Source: Flaviramulus sp.
GTDB taxonomy: Bacteria > Bacteroidota > Bacteroidia > Flavobacteriales > Flavobacteriaceae
Assembly: GCA_023255235.1 (NCBI GenBank)
Contig: JALRJA010000138.1
Coordinates: forward strand, 1 to 7,526
Reading direction: 5' to 3'
DNA: 7,526 bases
Of the stretch, positions 1 to 6,863 are shown in pieces. The position numbers and the translations under genes were made by a program. How positions within the stretch are numbered: position 1 is the first letter of the stretch; every line of letters begins with the position of its first letter. The notes under the pieces were generated by a model. That model saw nothing but the letters and a program-made list of their open reading frames with translations. It did no database searches and was not told where the DNA came from.

Positions 1-527
1 ATAAAATTAGATACCACATGAATATCTTTTTTTATATCAAATAAACGCAATGTATCGTCTTTTAAACTTTGTGATACTGCTGTTACCGCATCAGATTTAT
101 TAATACTAAATGTTACAGCAGATTTATAAAACGGATGACTACCAACCAGAGTTATATCGGTACCGTGTAATGTTGTTACTATTGGCAAATAGATGCCTTC
201 TTCTTGCAACATTTTTTTAGCCATGTAGGCTGCATAGGCATGAGGTATAGCATAATGAACATGTAGTATTTCTATTTTATGTAGCTTTACCATATCAACC
301 AATTTACTTGATAGTGCCAACTCATAAGGTTGATAATGAAATAGCGGGTATTCTGGAACGTTTACTTCATGATAATGTACATTGTTACCCAATAATTCTA
401 ATCTTACAGGCTGACTGTAAGTAATAAAATGAATTTCATGCCCTCGTTTAGAAAGTTCTAATCCAAGTTCTGTAGCAACAACACCACTACCTCCAAATGT
501 TGGGTAACAAACAATTCCTATTTTCAT
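1..527 (-). CDS. bshA: BshA, N-acetyl-alpha-D-glucosaminyl L-malate synthase (partial, C-terminus off the window)
   Basis: This is a GT4-family (GT-B fold) cytoplasmic glycosyltransferase that joins GlcNAc from UDP-GlcNAc to L-malate, the first step of bacillithiol synthesis. I translated it by hand from the ATG at 527-525. 175 codons plus 2 bases are present, about half of the family's usual length of roughly 375-380 residues, and the frame stays open to the left edge. Visible family features are the N-terminal MKIGIVCYPTFGGSG start with the glycine-rich loop (G12-G-S-G15) that contacts the nucleotide sugar, H89-V-H-Y-A-I-P-H96, and T119-L-H-G-T-D124. The UDP-binding C-terminal domain with its E-x7-E region is outside the window. 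The start is clear: the family's N-terminus begins exactly there, and a good promoter lies about 30 bp upstream. Its upstream neighbour is the GH3/beta-lactamase fusion. I am confident of the BshA assignment because the N-terminal half is very characteristic; a generic GT4 enzyme is the less likely alternative. Confidence 0.93.
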   Translation of the reverse strand, partial: MKIGIVCYPTFGGSGVVATELGLELSKRGHEIHFITYSQPVRLELLGNNVHYHEVNVPEYPLFHYQPYELALSSKLVDMVKLHKIEILHVHYAIPHAYAAYMAKKMLQEEGIYLPIVTTLHGTDITLVGSHPFYKSAVTFSINKSDAVTAVSQSLKDDTLRLFDIKKDIHVVSNF

Positions 528-556
528 GTTTTATAATTTTGTTTTTTATCTACTAG

Positions 557-584
557 CAAATATAATCTATTTGTATAGTTGCAA
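557..584 (-). promoter_or_regulatory. Bacteroidota-type promoter of bshA
   Basis: Read on the minus strand there is TTG (584-582), a 17-bp spacer, then TATATTTG (564-557). The second element is an exact match to the TAnnTTTG -7 box of the Bacteroidota primary sigma factor. The TTG fits the -33 element, and the spacing is within the known range for that phylum. The -7 box ends 29 nt before the bshA ATG, which leaves a leader of roughly 20-25 nt. bshA can therefore be transcribed independently of the fusion gene upstream. Confidence 0.7.
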
Positions 585-616
585 TCATTTTCTTAATTCT
601 GAGGTTTTAAATAACA

Positions 617-3526
617 TTAATCTAAAGCCTCATAAATTAGGCGTTGAATTTCGGTTCTAATGTTTTCTCTTAATAACATGTTTTTACCAGCATTTGGGTA
701 GGTTCTGTTAGCTAAAAACACATAAACAATTTCTTTTTCTGGGTCTGCCCATGCATAGGTTCCTGTAAAACCTGAATGCCCAAAGCTTGTCATAGATATA
801 CACCCGCAAGTTGGACCTTGTTCTTCTAGTTGTGGTTTATCAAACCCAATACCACGCCTGTTGTTATTATCGCAAAAATAGCAGGTATTAAATTTATCTA
901 TAGTTTCTGGTTTTAAATAGCGTTTGCCACCATAAAATCCTTTTTGTAAATACATTTGCATGATTTTGGCAACATCATTAGCATTGCTAAATATACCTGC
1001 ATGACCACCAATACCATTTTGCATGGCAGCTCCCATATCATGCACATAACCATGTATTTCTTGATAGCGATAGTAATCATCAACTTCTGTTGGAATAATT
1101 TTTTTACTACTAATTTTATGATATGGGTTATACATGGTATAATTTGCTCCTATTGATTGGTAAAAATGATCTTGCACCAATTCTTCTAAGGTTTTGTTGT
1201 AATATGTTTCTATATATTTCTTTAAAATATAGTACGGAAAATCACTGTAACGATATCTTAATGTTTCTAACAATTCTGAGTCTTGTATCATTTGGGGTAT
1301 AGAATCTTTATAATCTGAACGTAAGTACAAATTTTTAGCTACTTCAATATTAAATTTGCTGCTCTTTTGGGTTCTGTAATATTTAGAACTAGGGCGTTTA
1401 GTAACCGTATCTAGTGTTTGGTAATAGAACGGATTCCAAGGTTTTAATTTGGCGTAATGTGACAGCATACTCTTTAGCGTAATATCTTTTTTGTTAGAAT
1501 TTTTATATTCAGGTAGTATTTCTGATAGTTTTGTGTCTAAAGAAACCATATTTTGTTCTTCTAACTCCATTAAAAGTGGCAATGTTGCTAGTATTTTTGT
1601 TAAAGATGCTACATCATATATATCCTCAAAATCGACTTTATTTTTTCCATCGTAAGTGTGTTTTCCAAAGTTTTTATTGTAAAAAACTTTTCCTTCTTTG
1701 GCTATTAAAAGCTGAATACCCGGTGTCATTTTATTAGTAATAGCATATTGAGCTACAGAATCAATTTTTTTTAATTTTTCTGAATTTACTCCAACGCGTT
1801 CAGGAAGTGTATAACCCAAACGTTTTATTGAAAATGTTGGTATGCCATGCCCTAATGAAAAATAATTTCCTACTGAAACTGGCAACATTCCTTTTGCTCC
1901 TATTGCACCAAAAATAAGTTGTGCCGATTTTTCTTGTGCTATCCTACTGTTTTGGTAACTCACAATTATACTTTCAATATTTGCAATACTTTTTAAATCT
2001 GTTAAAGCATAGAGTTTTACAAAAACATCTAAAATAACTGTGTGTGTTTTGGCAATTTCTTCTATCCAATCTAGTTCATTTTTTGTGAATTTATAAGCTT
2101 TCCAAGGGTTACTATTAGAGCGGTGCAAACCAATAATAACCGTATTATACGGCTGAAGATTATTTTTTAAACTTTCAAAATTGCTTGCTGCTATTTTATG
2201 TACTTTACTGTACTTTTTAAGTTCATTAAAAAAATAATCACCTGAGTCATCACCTAAGTTAACATAAGCTATATTTTTTATTTCTAATTGTCTTAAAGGA
2301 ACTAAATCTCTTTTGTTTTGTACAACAGTTATAGCATTCTCAATAAGTTCTTCATATAAAACATCATCCTTTATTCTGTTTAAATCATTTAGTAAATTAG
2401 TCAAACCAATAGGTTTATAGTGGTGTAATCCCACTTTATATTTTGCTTGAAGTATTTTTTTAACAGAATGTGCTAAACGTTCTTCAGAAATAACGCCTCT
2501 TTTATAAGCCTCAACTATTTTAGAAATACCTATACCAACATTTGCAGACATTAACATCACATCGTTTCCTGCCATAAAAGCCGCTAGGTCAATAGCACCT
2601 GTTTCACTAAAATTTGCAACACCTTTCATGGTTAATGCATCGGTAAAAATAAGTCCTTGAAAACCTAATTTTTCTTTTAAAATATCTGTAATAATACGTT
2701 TTGATAACGAAGACGGGTTGCCTGTGGCATCTAAACTTGGCACGTTTAAATGAGCTACCATAACACTTGAAAGCCCTTTTTCTATCACTTTTTTGTAAGG
2801 GTACAATTCAATAGAATCTATTCGCTTTTTACTAAAACTTATAGATGGTAATGTTGTATGCGAATCTTGGTCTGTATCACCATGTCCTGGAAAGTGTTTG
2901 GCACTTGCTAAAACTCCGGTGCTTTGCATACCTTTCATAAAAGCCAAAGCTTTTTCGGTAACATTATTTCTATCTTCTCCAAACGACCTATTTCCAATAA
3001 TTGGGTTTTTGGGGTTTATATTGATGTCTACTACTGGTGCAAAATTAAAATGAACGCCAAGCCGCTTGCAATGTTCACCAATATGTTTGCCAGTTTGCTC
3101 TATTAACTTGTTATCTTTTATAGCACCTAAAGTCATATTCCAAGGAAAAGCGTATGTAGAATCTAATCGCATGTTTAAACCCCATTCGGCATCCATACCA
3201 ATTAGCATAGGAATTTTTGATAAGGCTTGTAACTCATTATTTAATTTAGCTTGTTTTACAGGACCGCCATTTGAATAAATAATACCGCCTATATGATGGT
3301 CTCTAATTAATTTTATAATGTTGTTTTTAGTGGTTTTATCTTGATTAGACATAACTTGAATCATGTATAACTGTCCAACTTTTTCAGCTAAAGTCAGTGT
3401 GCTATATATACTATCTACCCATTTTTGTTGAGTTTCCCGGTTGGGTGTTTGAAGTGGGTTGTTTTCTTGCGTCTTAGCTGTTAGGCTAACAAGAAGCAAA
3501 AAAACAATCAAGTATAAATATCGCAT
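617..3526 (-). CDS. Exported GH3 beta-N-acetylglucosaminidase (NagZ-like) fused to a serine beta-lactamase/esterase domain
   Basis: The protein has 969 residues. An N-terminal signal peptide (about 1-19, ending near A17-K-T-Q) sends it to the periplasm. Residues about 35-370 form a GH3 catalytic barrel with N179-R-S-F-G, K210-H-F-P-G-H-G216, the D221-S-H223 dyad typical of NagZ-type acid/base chemistry, and F294-T-D-A-L-T-M with D296 as the expected nucleophile. Residues about 385-560 resemble the GH3 C-terminal domain (G-A-K-G-M-L-P-V). Residues about 580-965 form a class C beta-lactamase-like serine hydrolase with S641-L-T-K644 (SxxK), Y760-S-D762 in the YxN position, G840-G-H-A-G and H917-S-G919 in the KTG position. 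All core catalytic residues are present. By family knowledge, the GH3 part removes GlcNAc from peptidoglycan fragments; the hydrolase's substrate is unknown and could be a peptide or ester. In Bacillus subtilis, separate NagZ and beta-lactamase-like genes lie together in the muropeptide-recovery cluster, which supports a joint role in wall recycling. No clear promoter is visible in the 109-bp gap upstream, only a TATTTTG near-match at 3582-3576. Confidence 0.92.
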   Translation of the reverse strand: MRYLYLIVFLLLVSLTAKTQENNPLQTPNRETQQKWVDSIYSTLTLAEKVGQLYMIQVMSNQDKTTKNNIIKLIRDHHIGGIIYSNGGPVKQAKLNNELQALSKIPMLIGMDAEWGLNMRLDSTYAFPWNMTLGAIKDNKLIEQTGKHIGEHCKRLGVHFNFAPVVDININPKNPIIGNRSFGEDRNNVTEKALAFMKGMQSTGVLASAKHFPGHGDTDQDSHTTLPSISFSKKRIDSIELYPYKKVIEKGLSSVMVAHLNVPSLDATGNPSSLSKRIITDILKEKLGFQGLIFTDALTMKGVANFSETGAIDLAAFMAGNDVMLMSANVGIGISKIVEAYKRGVISEERLAHSVKKILQAKYKVGLHHYKPIGLTNLLNDLNRIKDDVLYEELIENAITVVQNKRDLVPLRQLEIKNIAYVNLGDDSGDYFFNELKKYSKVHKIAASNFESLKNNLQPYNTVIIGLHRSNSNPWKAYKFTKNELDWIEEIAKTHTVILDVFVKLYALTDLKSIANIESIIVSYQNSRIAQEKSAQLIFGAIGAKGMLPVSVGNYFSLGHGIPTFSIKRLGYTLPERVGVNSEKLKKIDSVAQYAITNKMTPGIQLLIAKEGKVFYNKNFGKHTYDGKNKVDFEDIYDVASLTKILATLPLLMELEEQNMVSLDTKLSEILPEYKNSNKKDITLKSMLSHYAKLKPWNPFYYQTLDTVTKRPSSKYYRTQKSSKFNIEVAKNLYLRSDYKDSIPQMIQDSELLETLRYRYSDFPYYILKKYIETYYNKTLEELVQDHFYQSIGANYTMYNPYHKISSKKIIPTEVDDYYRYQEIHGYVHDMGAAMQNGIGGHAGIFSNANDVAKIMQMYLQKGFYGGKRYLKPETIDKFNTCYFCDNNNRRGIGFDKPQLEEQGPTCGCISMTSFGHSGFTGTYAWADPEKEIVYVFLANRTYPNAGKNMLLRENIRTEIQRLIYEALD

Positions 3527-3635
3527 AAAGTATTTAGTTAGAAGTTTTACTTAAAAACAATAGTAATAATCATGCCAAAATAATACTTTTCTTAGAAAGA
3601 ATAAAAACTTTACTGTATATAAAAGCAATAAAAAA

Positions 3636-5123
3636 CTAATCCATTAAAAATTTAAAACTAGCCGAAACAATCGTTGCTTGTAATCCAGAATTACGCTTGT
3701 AGTTATTATAATTAATGTTAATATTTTTTAAACCAAGCTTCCAAAGGTGGGCTTTGGTAAAGATATCGGTATAAGAAATACCAAATCCATATTGCGTTGC
3801 ATCAAATTTAGATAAGTCATAATCTGATGTATAAAACATACTGGTTGAGAGGTTTTGCTCATAGGGAGCAAAATAATTGGCTTGTGTTTGATTGTAATAC
3901 CGATAGCTTGGATATAGGGTAAATTTTTGAGATACCTTAATGGGTAATTCAAGTTCAATGGTGTGCGAATTAATTCCCCAATCATCAAAATAATACCTAT
4001 AATATGTTCTAAGAGTTAGCATTTCATTGAGATATTGATTGAATCTGATTCCAATAGGGATTTTAAATCTAGAATTAGGTAGGCGTTCAATATCATCGGC
4101 TAATTGAAAGACATCATTATTAGATTTTGAAATATAACTTTGAATACTTGCAGGATTACCAATATAAAAATTATCAACATCATTAAAATACACCCGTTGC
4201 ATGGGGTTTGCAAGCCAACCACTTTGCTGAACCAAATCAAAAAACAACGAAAATTGAGCGTTTTTATTTAATATTTGAGATAAACTAAAAGAAATTGAAT
4301 ATGAATTTCTAGCTTTATTATTAATTAATCCTAAAGTGGCCGATTTTGGCAACCATACTGAGCCAGTAGCGGCATTTTTATCAATAACAGTACCATTTTG
4401 ATTGAGTATGTCAACACCATTAAAAAAGCCATTGTTTAAATTACCATTAGCTTCAAAATAAGAATCTAATTCGGTTGGGTATTCTGGATTCCATGTGTCT
4501 AAAAACACTTTTGCATTCACAGAAAGCTCTGTGTTTTTATCATTAGATAATTTCAAAAAGCCTCCACCAAAACCAACAGATGTATAATCATATTCAGCTG
4601 CAAACGATATTGTAGCATTCCATACTTTGTTTCTATCATTTGAGCTGTGAGCATAAGATGCATTTACGCTTGTCCAAACATCTTGCGATGATGCTCCAGA
4701 TGAAGCTACCCATGGGCTTCCTATTGGGTTTCTTACACGTTTGGAGTTTGTGGGTTTATTATCAAAATCATCGTCATCATCATCGTCATCATCATAACCA
4801 CCGTTTGAAGCACCCGAAGAACCATCAAAAGGGTTTAAATTACTTGATGAAGCCGATGTGTAAGCAGAAATGCCCAAATCTACAGTTAAAACATCATCTG
4901 CATTTAAAGGCATGGTAATAACAATAGTGGGTGTTACATCGGTTAATTTTTCGGTACCAATTCCGCCTGTTACAGAAGCATTATCACCTTCCTGTGTGTA
5001 ATAGCTAGACAAAAAATCAACTTCTGCTGTTTCTAAAACACGTTTTTTATACTCAGTAGTGTTTTGCTGTGCAAATCCTAAACTTGACATTATTGCTACT
5101 GCAACTAAAACTAATTTTTTCAT
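3636..5123 (-). CDS. DUF3570 family protein, predicted outer-membrane beta-barrel and possible flavinylation target
   Basis: The protein has 495 residues. A signal peptide (about 1-19, cleaved after F17-A-Q-Q) is followed by the conserved-looking N-terminal block, with E34-V-D-F-L-S-S-Y-Y near 34-42 and V51-T-G-G-I-G-T-E-K-L at 51-60. The rest alternates aromatic/aliphatic strands with short polar turns (S160-S-N-D-R, S193-N-D-K-N) and long loops, as in an outer-membrane barrel. I recognise it as DUF3570, a family with no established biochemical function that is often found beside ApbE and DUF4266 genes. Residues about 93-148 form a long loop holding D100-G-S-S-G-A-S106, nine consecutive aspartates (111-119) and a second S-S-G-A-S (141-145). 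The first matches the ApbE acceptor consensus D-x-x-[ST]-G-A-[ST]. The gene starts 9 nt after the DUF4266 stop, so the two are almost surely co-transcribed. The barrel topology and flavin attachment are inferred; the family call is fairly secure. Confidence 0.88.
   Translation of the reverse strand: MKKLVLVAVAIMSSLGFAQQNTTEYKKRVLETAEVDFLSSYYTQEGDNASVTGGIGTEKLTDVTPTIVITMPLNADDVLTVDLGISAYTSASSSNLNPFDGSSGASNGGYDDDDDDDDDFDNKPTNSKRVRNPIGSPWVASSGASSQDVWTSVNASYAHSSNDRNKVWNATISFAAEYDYTSVGFGGGFLKLSNDKNTELSVNAKVFLDTWNPEYPTELDSYFEANGNLNNGFFNGVDILNQNGTVIDKNAATGSVWLPKSATLGLINNKARNSYSISFSLSQILNKNAQFSLFFDLVQQSGWLANPMQRVYFNDVDNFYIGNPASIQSYISKSNNDVFQLADDIERLPNSRFKIPIGIRFNQYLNEMLTLRTYYRYYFDDWGINSHTIELELPIKVSQKFTLYPSYRYYNQTQANYFAPYEQNLSTSMFYTSDYDLSKFDATQYGFGISYTDIFTKAHLWKLGLKNININYNNYKRNSGLQATIVSASFKFLMD
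4767..4793 (-). repeat. Imperfect GAT/GAC trinucleotide repeat encoding nine aspartates
   Basis: Nine consecutive Asp codons (GAT GAT GAC GAT GAT GAT GAC GAT GAT on the minus strand) encode residues D111-D119 of the DUF3570 protein. The repeat lies in the predicted long loop between the two S-G-A-S motifs, and Y110 and F120-D121 flank it. The two GAC codons are spaced four apart, so the tract looks like duplication of a short unit. Such tracts can change length by slippage in whole codons without breaking the frame. The acidic run could bind cations, though this is not shown. Confidence 0.85.
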
Positions 5124-5132
5124 TTTGAAAAT

Positions 5133-5342
5133 TTAATTACAACCACAACCACCACCAGATTTACCACCATTGGCACCCGATGCAGATTCTCTATAAACAT
5201 GAAAGTTTGTTATAAACCTATCGGAAGGTTTTTTAGCCAATATCATGTCTGGATCATTTAAGTTTACTTTCTCATATTCTTTTACAACAGTACATGATGT
5301 AAAAAAAATAAATACACAAAGAATTATTAGGCTATTTTTCAT
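5133..5342 (-). CDS. DUF4266 small lipoprotein with a C-terminal Gly/Cys tail
   Basis: The protein has 69 residues. A hydrophobic signal (about 3-14) ends in F14-T-S-C17, a lipobox-like site, so the mature protein of about 53 residues should carry a lipid on C17. The short middle part (D30-P-D-M, K37-K-P-S-D-R) is followed by E52-S-A-S-G-A-N58 and a glycine-rich tail ending G63-G-G-C-G-C-N69. Small size, lipobox and a terminal Cys-Gly-Cys-Asn identify DUF4266, a family of unknown function. E-S-A-S-G-A-N resembles the ApbE acceptor motif but has Asn where the flavinylated Thr/Ser would be. C66 and C68 could bind a metal, form a disulfide or be partners of the thioredoxin-fold protein two genes upstream. 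The gene follows apbE after 52 nt and precedes the DUF3570 gene by 9 nt. The product is real and exported; its role is unknown. Confidence 0.88.
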   Translation of the reverse strand: MKNSLIILCVFIFFTSCTVVKEYEKVNLNDPDMILAKKPSDRFITNFHVYRESASGANGGKSGGGCGCN

Positions 5343-5394
5343 TTGGTTTGCTATTATTTACATTTAACTGTTATGTATTAACAACTATATATTT

Positions 5395-6387
5395 TTAGTT
5401 AAATTGTGATAAATTTATATTTTTAGAGGTGTGCAATTTATTGTTTTTATCAATAATAATGCATTCTACACCTTTTAGCTGATTTATAAAATCTAAGCCA
5501 ACATCTACACCCATAACAAAAATTGATGTTGCTAAAGCATCGGCAAGCTCGGCATTTTCTGTAAAAATACTAACACTCAAAATTCCTGTGCTTGGGTATC
5601 CTGTTCTTGGGTCTATTATATGCGAATATAAAACCCCATTAAAAAGCACATATTTTTCATAGTTACCCGATGTAACAACAGCGGTATTGTAAATAGGTAG
5701 CCAAGAAAATACTTTTTCTTTGTTTAAGGGATTAACAATGGCAACCATCCAATCTTGACCGTCTGGCTGTTTTCCCCAAGCATTCAAATCGCCTGATGCA
5801 TTAATTATTCCGGCTATAACACCTATTTCTTGAAGCAATGCTTTTGCTTTATCTGCAGCATAGCCTTTTCCTATTGCTCCAAAACCAATTTTCATACCTT
5901 CCCGTTTTAGAAAAACGGTTTGATTTGCTTTGTCTAATATGATGTTTTGATAGCCTACTTTTTCAACCGATTTTTGAATTTCTTCTTTTGTAGGCATTTG
6001 GGTCATTGAGCCATCAAATTTCCAAATTTTATCCATTGATGCATAGCTTATATCAAAAGCACCGTTTGTGAGTTTAGATATTTTTATAGCTCTTTCAATA
6101 AGCTGAAAAAGTTCGGCATCAACTTTTACAGGTTTTATACCAGAGTTTCTGTTAATTGATGATGTTTGAGAATTGGCATCCCATGATGATATTAATTTTT
6201 CTATTCTGCTAATCTCGTTTATAGCTATGTCTATATAGTTATTGCCTTCTTTGGGCGAATTGGCTACTACCGTAATATCAAAACCACTACCCATTAATTT
6301 TATACTTCTTTTATACACTTCTTGAGAAAAACCCCAATTGCTTGCACAAAAAACAAGTAGTAAAGCTATGTAGTGTTTATTTTTCAA
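5395..6387 (-). CDS. apbE: ApbE family FAD:protein FMN transferase, exported, TTG start
   Basis: The protein has 330 residues and transfers FMN from FAD to a Ser/Thr of exported proteins, a Mg2+-dependent reaction outside the cytoplasm. Residues 1-22 are a signal peptide (hydrophobic I7-F13, cleavage near F20-S-Q). Family motifs in order are M32-G-S-G, N79-R-N-S-G, G109-A-F-D-I-S, G170-A-I-G-K-G-Y-A-A-D179, N196-A-S-G-D200, T239-S-G-N-Y, H256-I-I-D-P-R-T-G-Y-P265, and D283-A-L-A-T287 with the D-x3-T spacing of the metal ligands. Length and motif set suggest an intact, active enzyme. The start is TTG at 6387-6385. An in-frame TAG lies two codons upstream, and the first in-frame ATG (M32) would remove the signal peptide, so TTG is preferred. 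The gene overlaps the thioredoxin-like gene by 11 nt, which suggests translational coupling. No NqrC, RnfG or FMN-binding-domain acceptor is present in the window; DUF3570 is the best local candidate. Confidence 0.94.
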   Translation of the reverse strand: MKNKHYIALLLVFCASNWGFSQEVYKRSIKLMGSGFDITVVANSPKEGNNYIDIAINEISRIEKLISSWDANSQTSSINRNSGIKPVKVDAELFQLIERAIKISKLTNGAFDISYASMDKIWKFDGSMTQMPTKEEIQKSVEKVGYQNIILDKANQTVFLKREGMKIGFGAIGKGYAADKAKALLQEIGVIAGIINASGDLNAWGKQPDGQDWMVAIVNPLNKEKVFSWLPIYNTAVVTSGNYEKYVLFNGVLYSHIIDPRTGYPSTGILSVSIFTENAELADALATSIFVMGVDVGLDFINQLKGVECIIIDKNNKLHTSKNINLSQFN

Positions 6388-6817
6388 AGGCTATTAGTTT
6401 GTTAAAATAAGCTGTTGGTGTTATTTTTTCATAACCCATTTTACCTAAAACATTTGCCTTTGTATCAAGTAAAACAACTAAAGGAAAAAACCCTTGTGTA
6501 TTATACATTTCGGCTAACTTAGCATTTTGTTCTGTGAGGGTTTTTGATAGTTTATTGGCTTTTTTTCTGGGGAAATCTGCTTTTAACATTATAAAATGCT
6601 TATTGGCTAAATTTTGAAATTCTTGAGAACTCCAAACATCTTTATCTAGTTTAATACATGGTGCACACCAGTCTGAGCCTTGAAAAACTAAAACCATGTT
6701 TTTATTTTGACTTATAGCTTGTTTTTGGGCTTCATCAAAACTAGTATACCAATTTTGCGAAACGCTTATAAAACTAAAGAATATTGAAAAAAAACTTGTA
6801 ATATATATGGTTTTCAT
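6377..6817 (-). CDS. Exported thioredoxin-fold protein (thioredoxin family, WCAPC)
   Basis: The protein has 146 residues. A signal peptide (about 1-20, ending I17-S-V-S-Q) is followed by a single thioredoxin fold of about 125 residues: F24-D-E-A-Q entry helix, V42-L-V-F-Q-G strand, W50-C-A-P-C54 redox active site, F110-F-P-L-V-V carrying P112 as the likely cis-proline, and a final helix after G128. The F-Q-G-S-D-W-C-A-P-C context is like the DUF255/thioredoxin_7-type proteins common in Bacteroidota, which probably reduce or isomerise disulfides of periplasmic partners. Its exact partner is unknown. As the first gene of the cassette, overlapping apbE, it may keep the Cys-Gly-Cys of the DUF4266 lipoprotein or another envelope thiol reduced; that link is inference. 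The ATG start is supported by the signal peptide and by a -7-like box just upstream. Confidence 0.9.
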   Translation of the reverse strand: MKTIYITSFFSIFFSFISVSQNWYTSFDEAQKQAISQNKNMVLVFQGSDWCAPCIKLDKDVWSSQEFQNLANKHFIMLKADFPRKKANKLSKTLTEQNAKLAEMYNTQGFFPLVVLLDTKANVLGKMGYEKITPTAYFNKLIAFEK

Positions 6818-6833
6818 AAAAAAATTATTTTAC

Positions 6834-6841
6834 CAAATTTA
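6834..6841 (-). promoter_or_regulatory. Possible -7 box of the thioredoxin-apbE-DUF4266-DUF3570 operon
   Basis: On the minus strand TAAATTTG is an exact TAnnTTTG match, ending 17 nt before the thioredoxin-like ATG. No TTG is seen at the usual -33 distance (only TTAC at 6867-6864), and the leader would be short, about 10 nt. A weak -33 element next to a palindrome would fit an activator-dependent promoter, but in such AT-rich DNA the match could be chance. Confidence 0.4.
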
Positions 6842-6863
6842 AATATCTTTTAAGCGTTTGAAT

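Noticed and set aside
956..3278. Four short plus-strand open frames inside the GH3/beta-lactamase gene
   Set aside because: They are antisense to a gene with intact catalytic motifs throughout, and their translations show no recognisable domain.
3576..3582. TATTTTG as a promoter for the GH3/beta-lactamase gene
   Set aside because: It has one base too few for TAnnTTTG and no TTG element at the right distance. In AT-rich DNA this is expected by chance.
3728..3988. 86-codon minus-strand open frame within the DUF3570 gene
   Set aside because: It is out of frame with the real gene and its translation has no domain signal. It is a shadow.
4640..4918. Plus-strand open frame with a His-rich stretch (HHRHHH)
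   Set aside because: It is the antisense shadow of the poly-Asp repeat in the DUF3570 gene: GAT/GAC codons read backwards give ATC/GTC and, in another frame, CAT/CGT. It has no protein-like composition or start context.
5343..5394. Promoter or terminator between apbE and the DUF4266 gene
   Set aside because: The 52-nt gap has only a 5-bp TGTTA/TAACA inverted repeat with no T-run and no TAnnTTTG box, so read-through within one operon is simpler.
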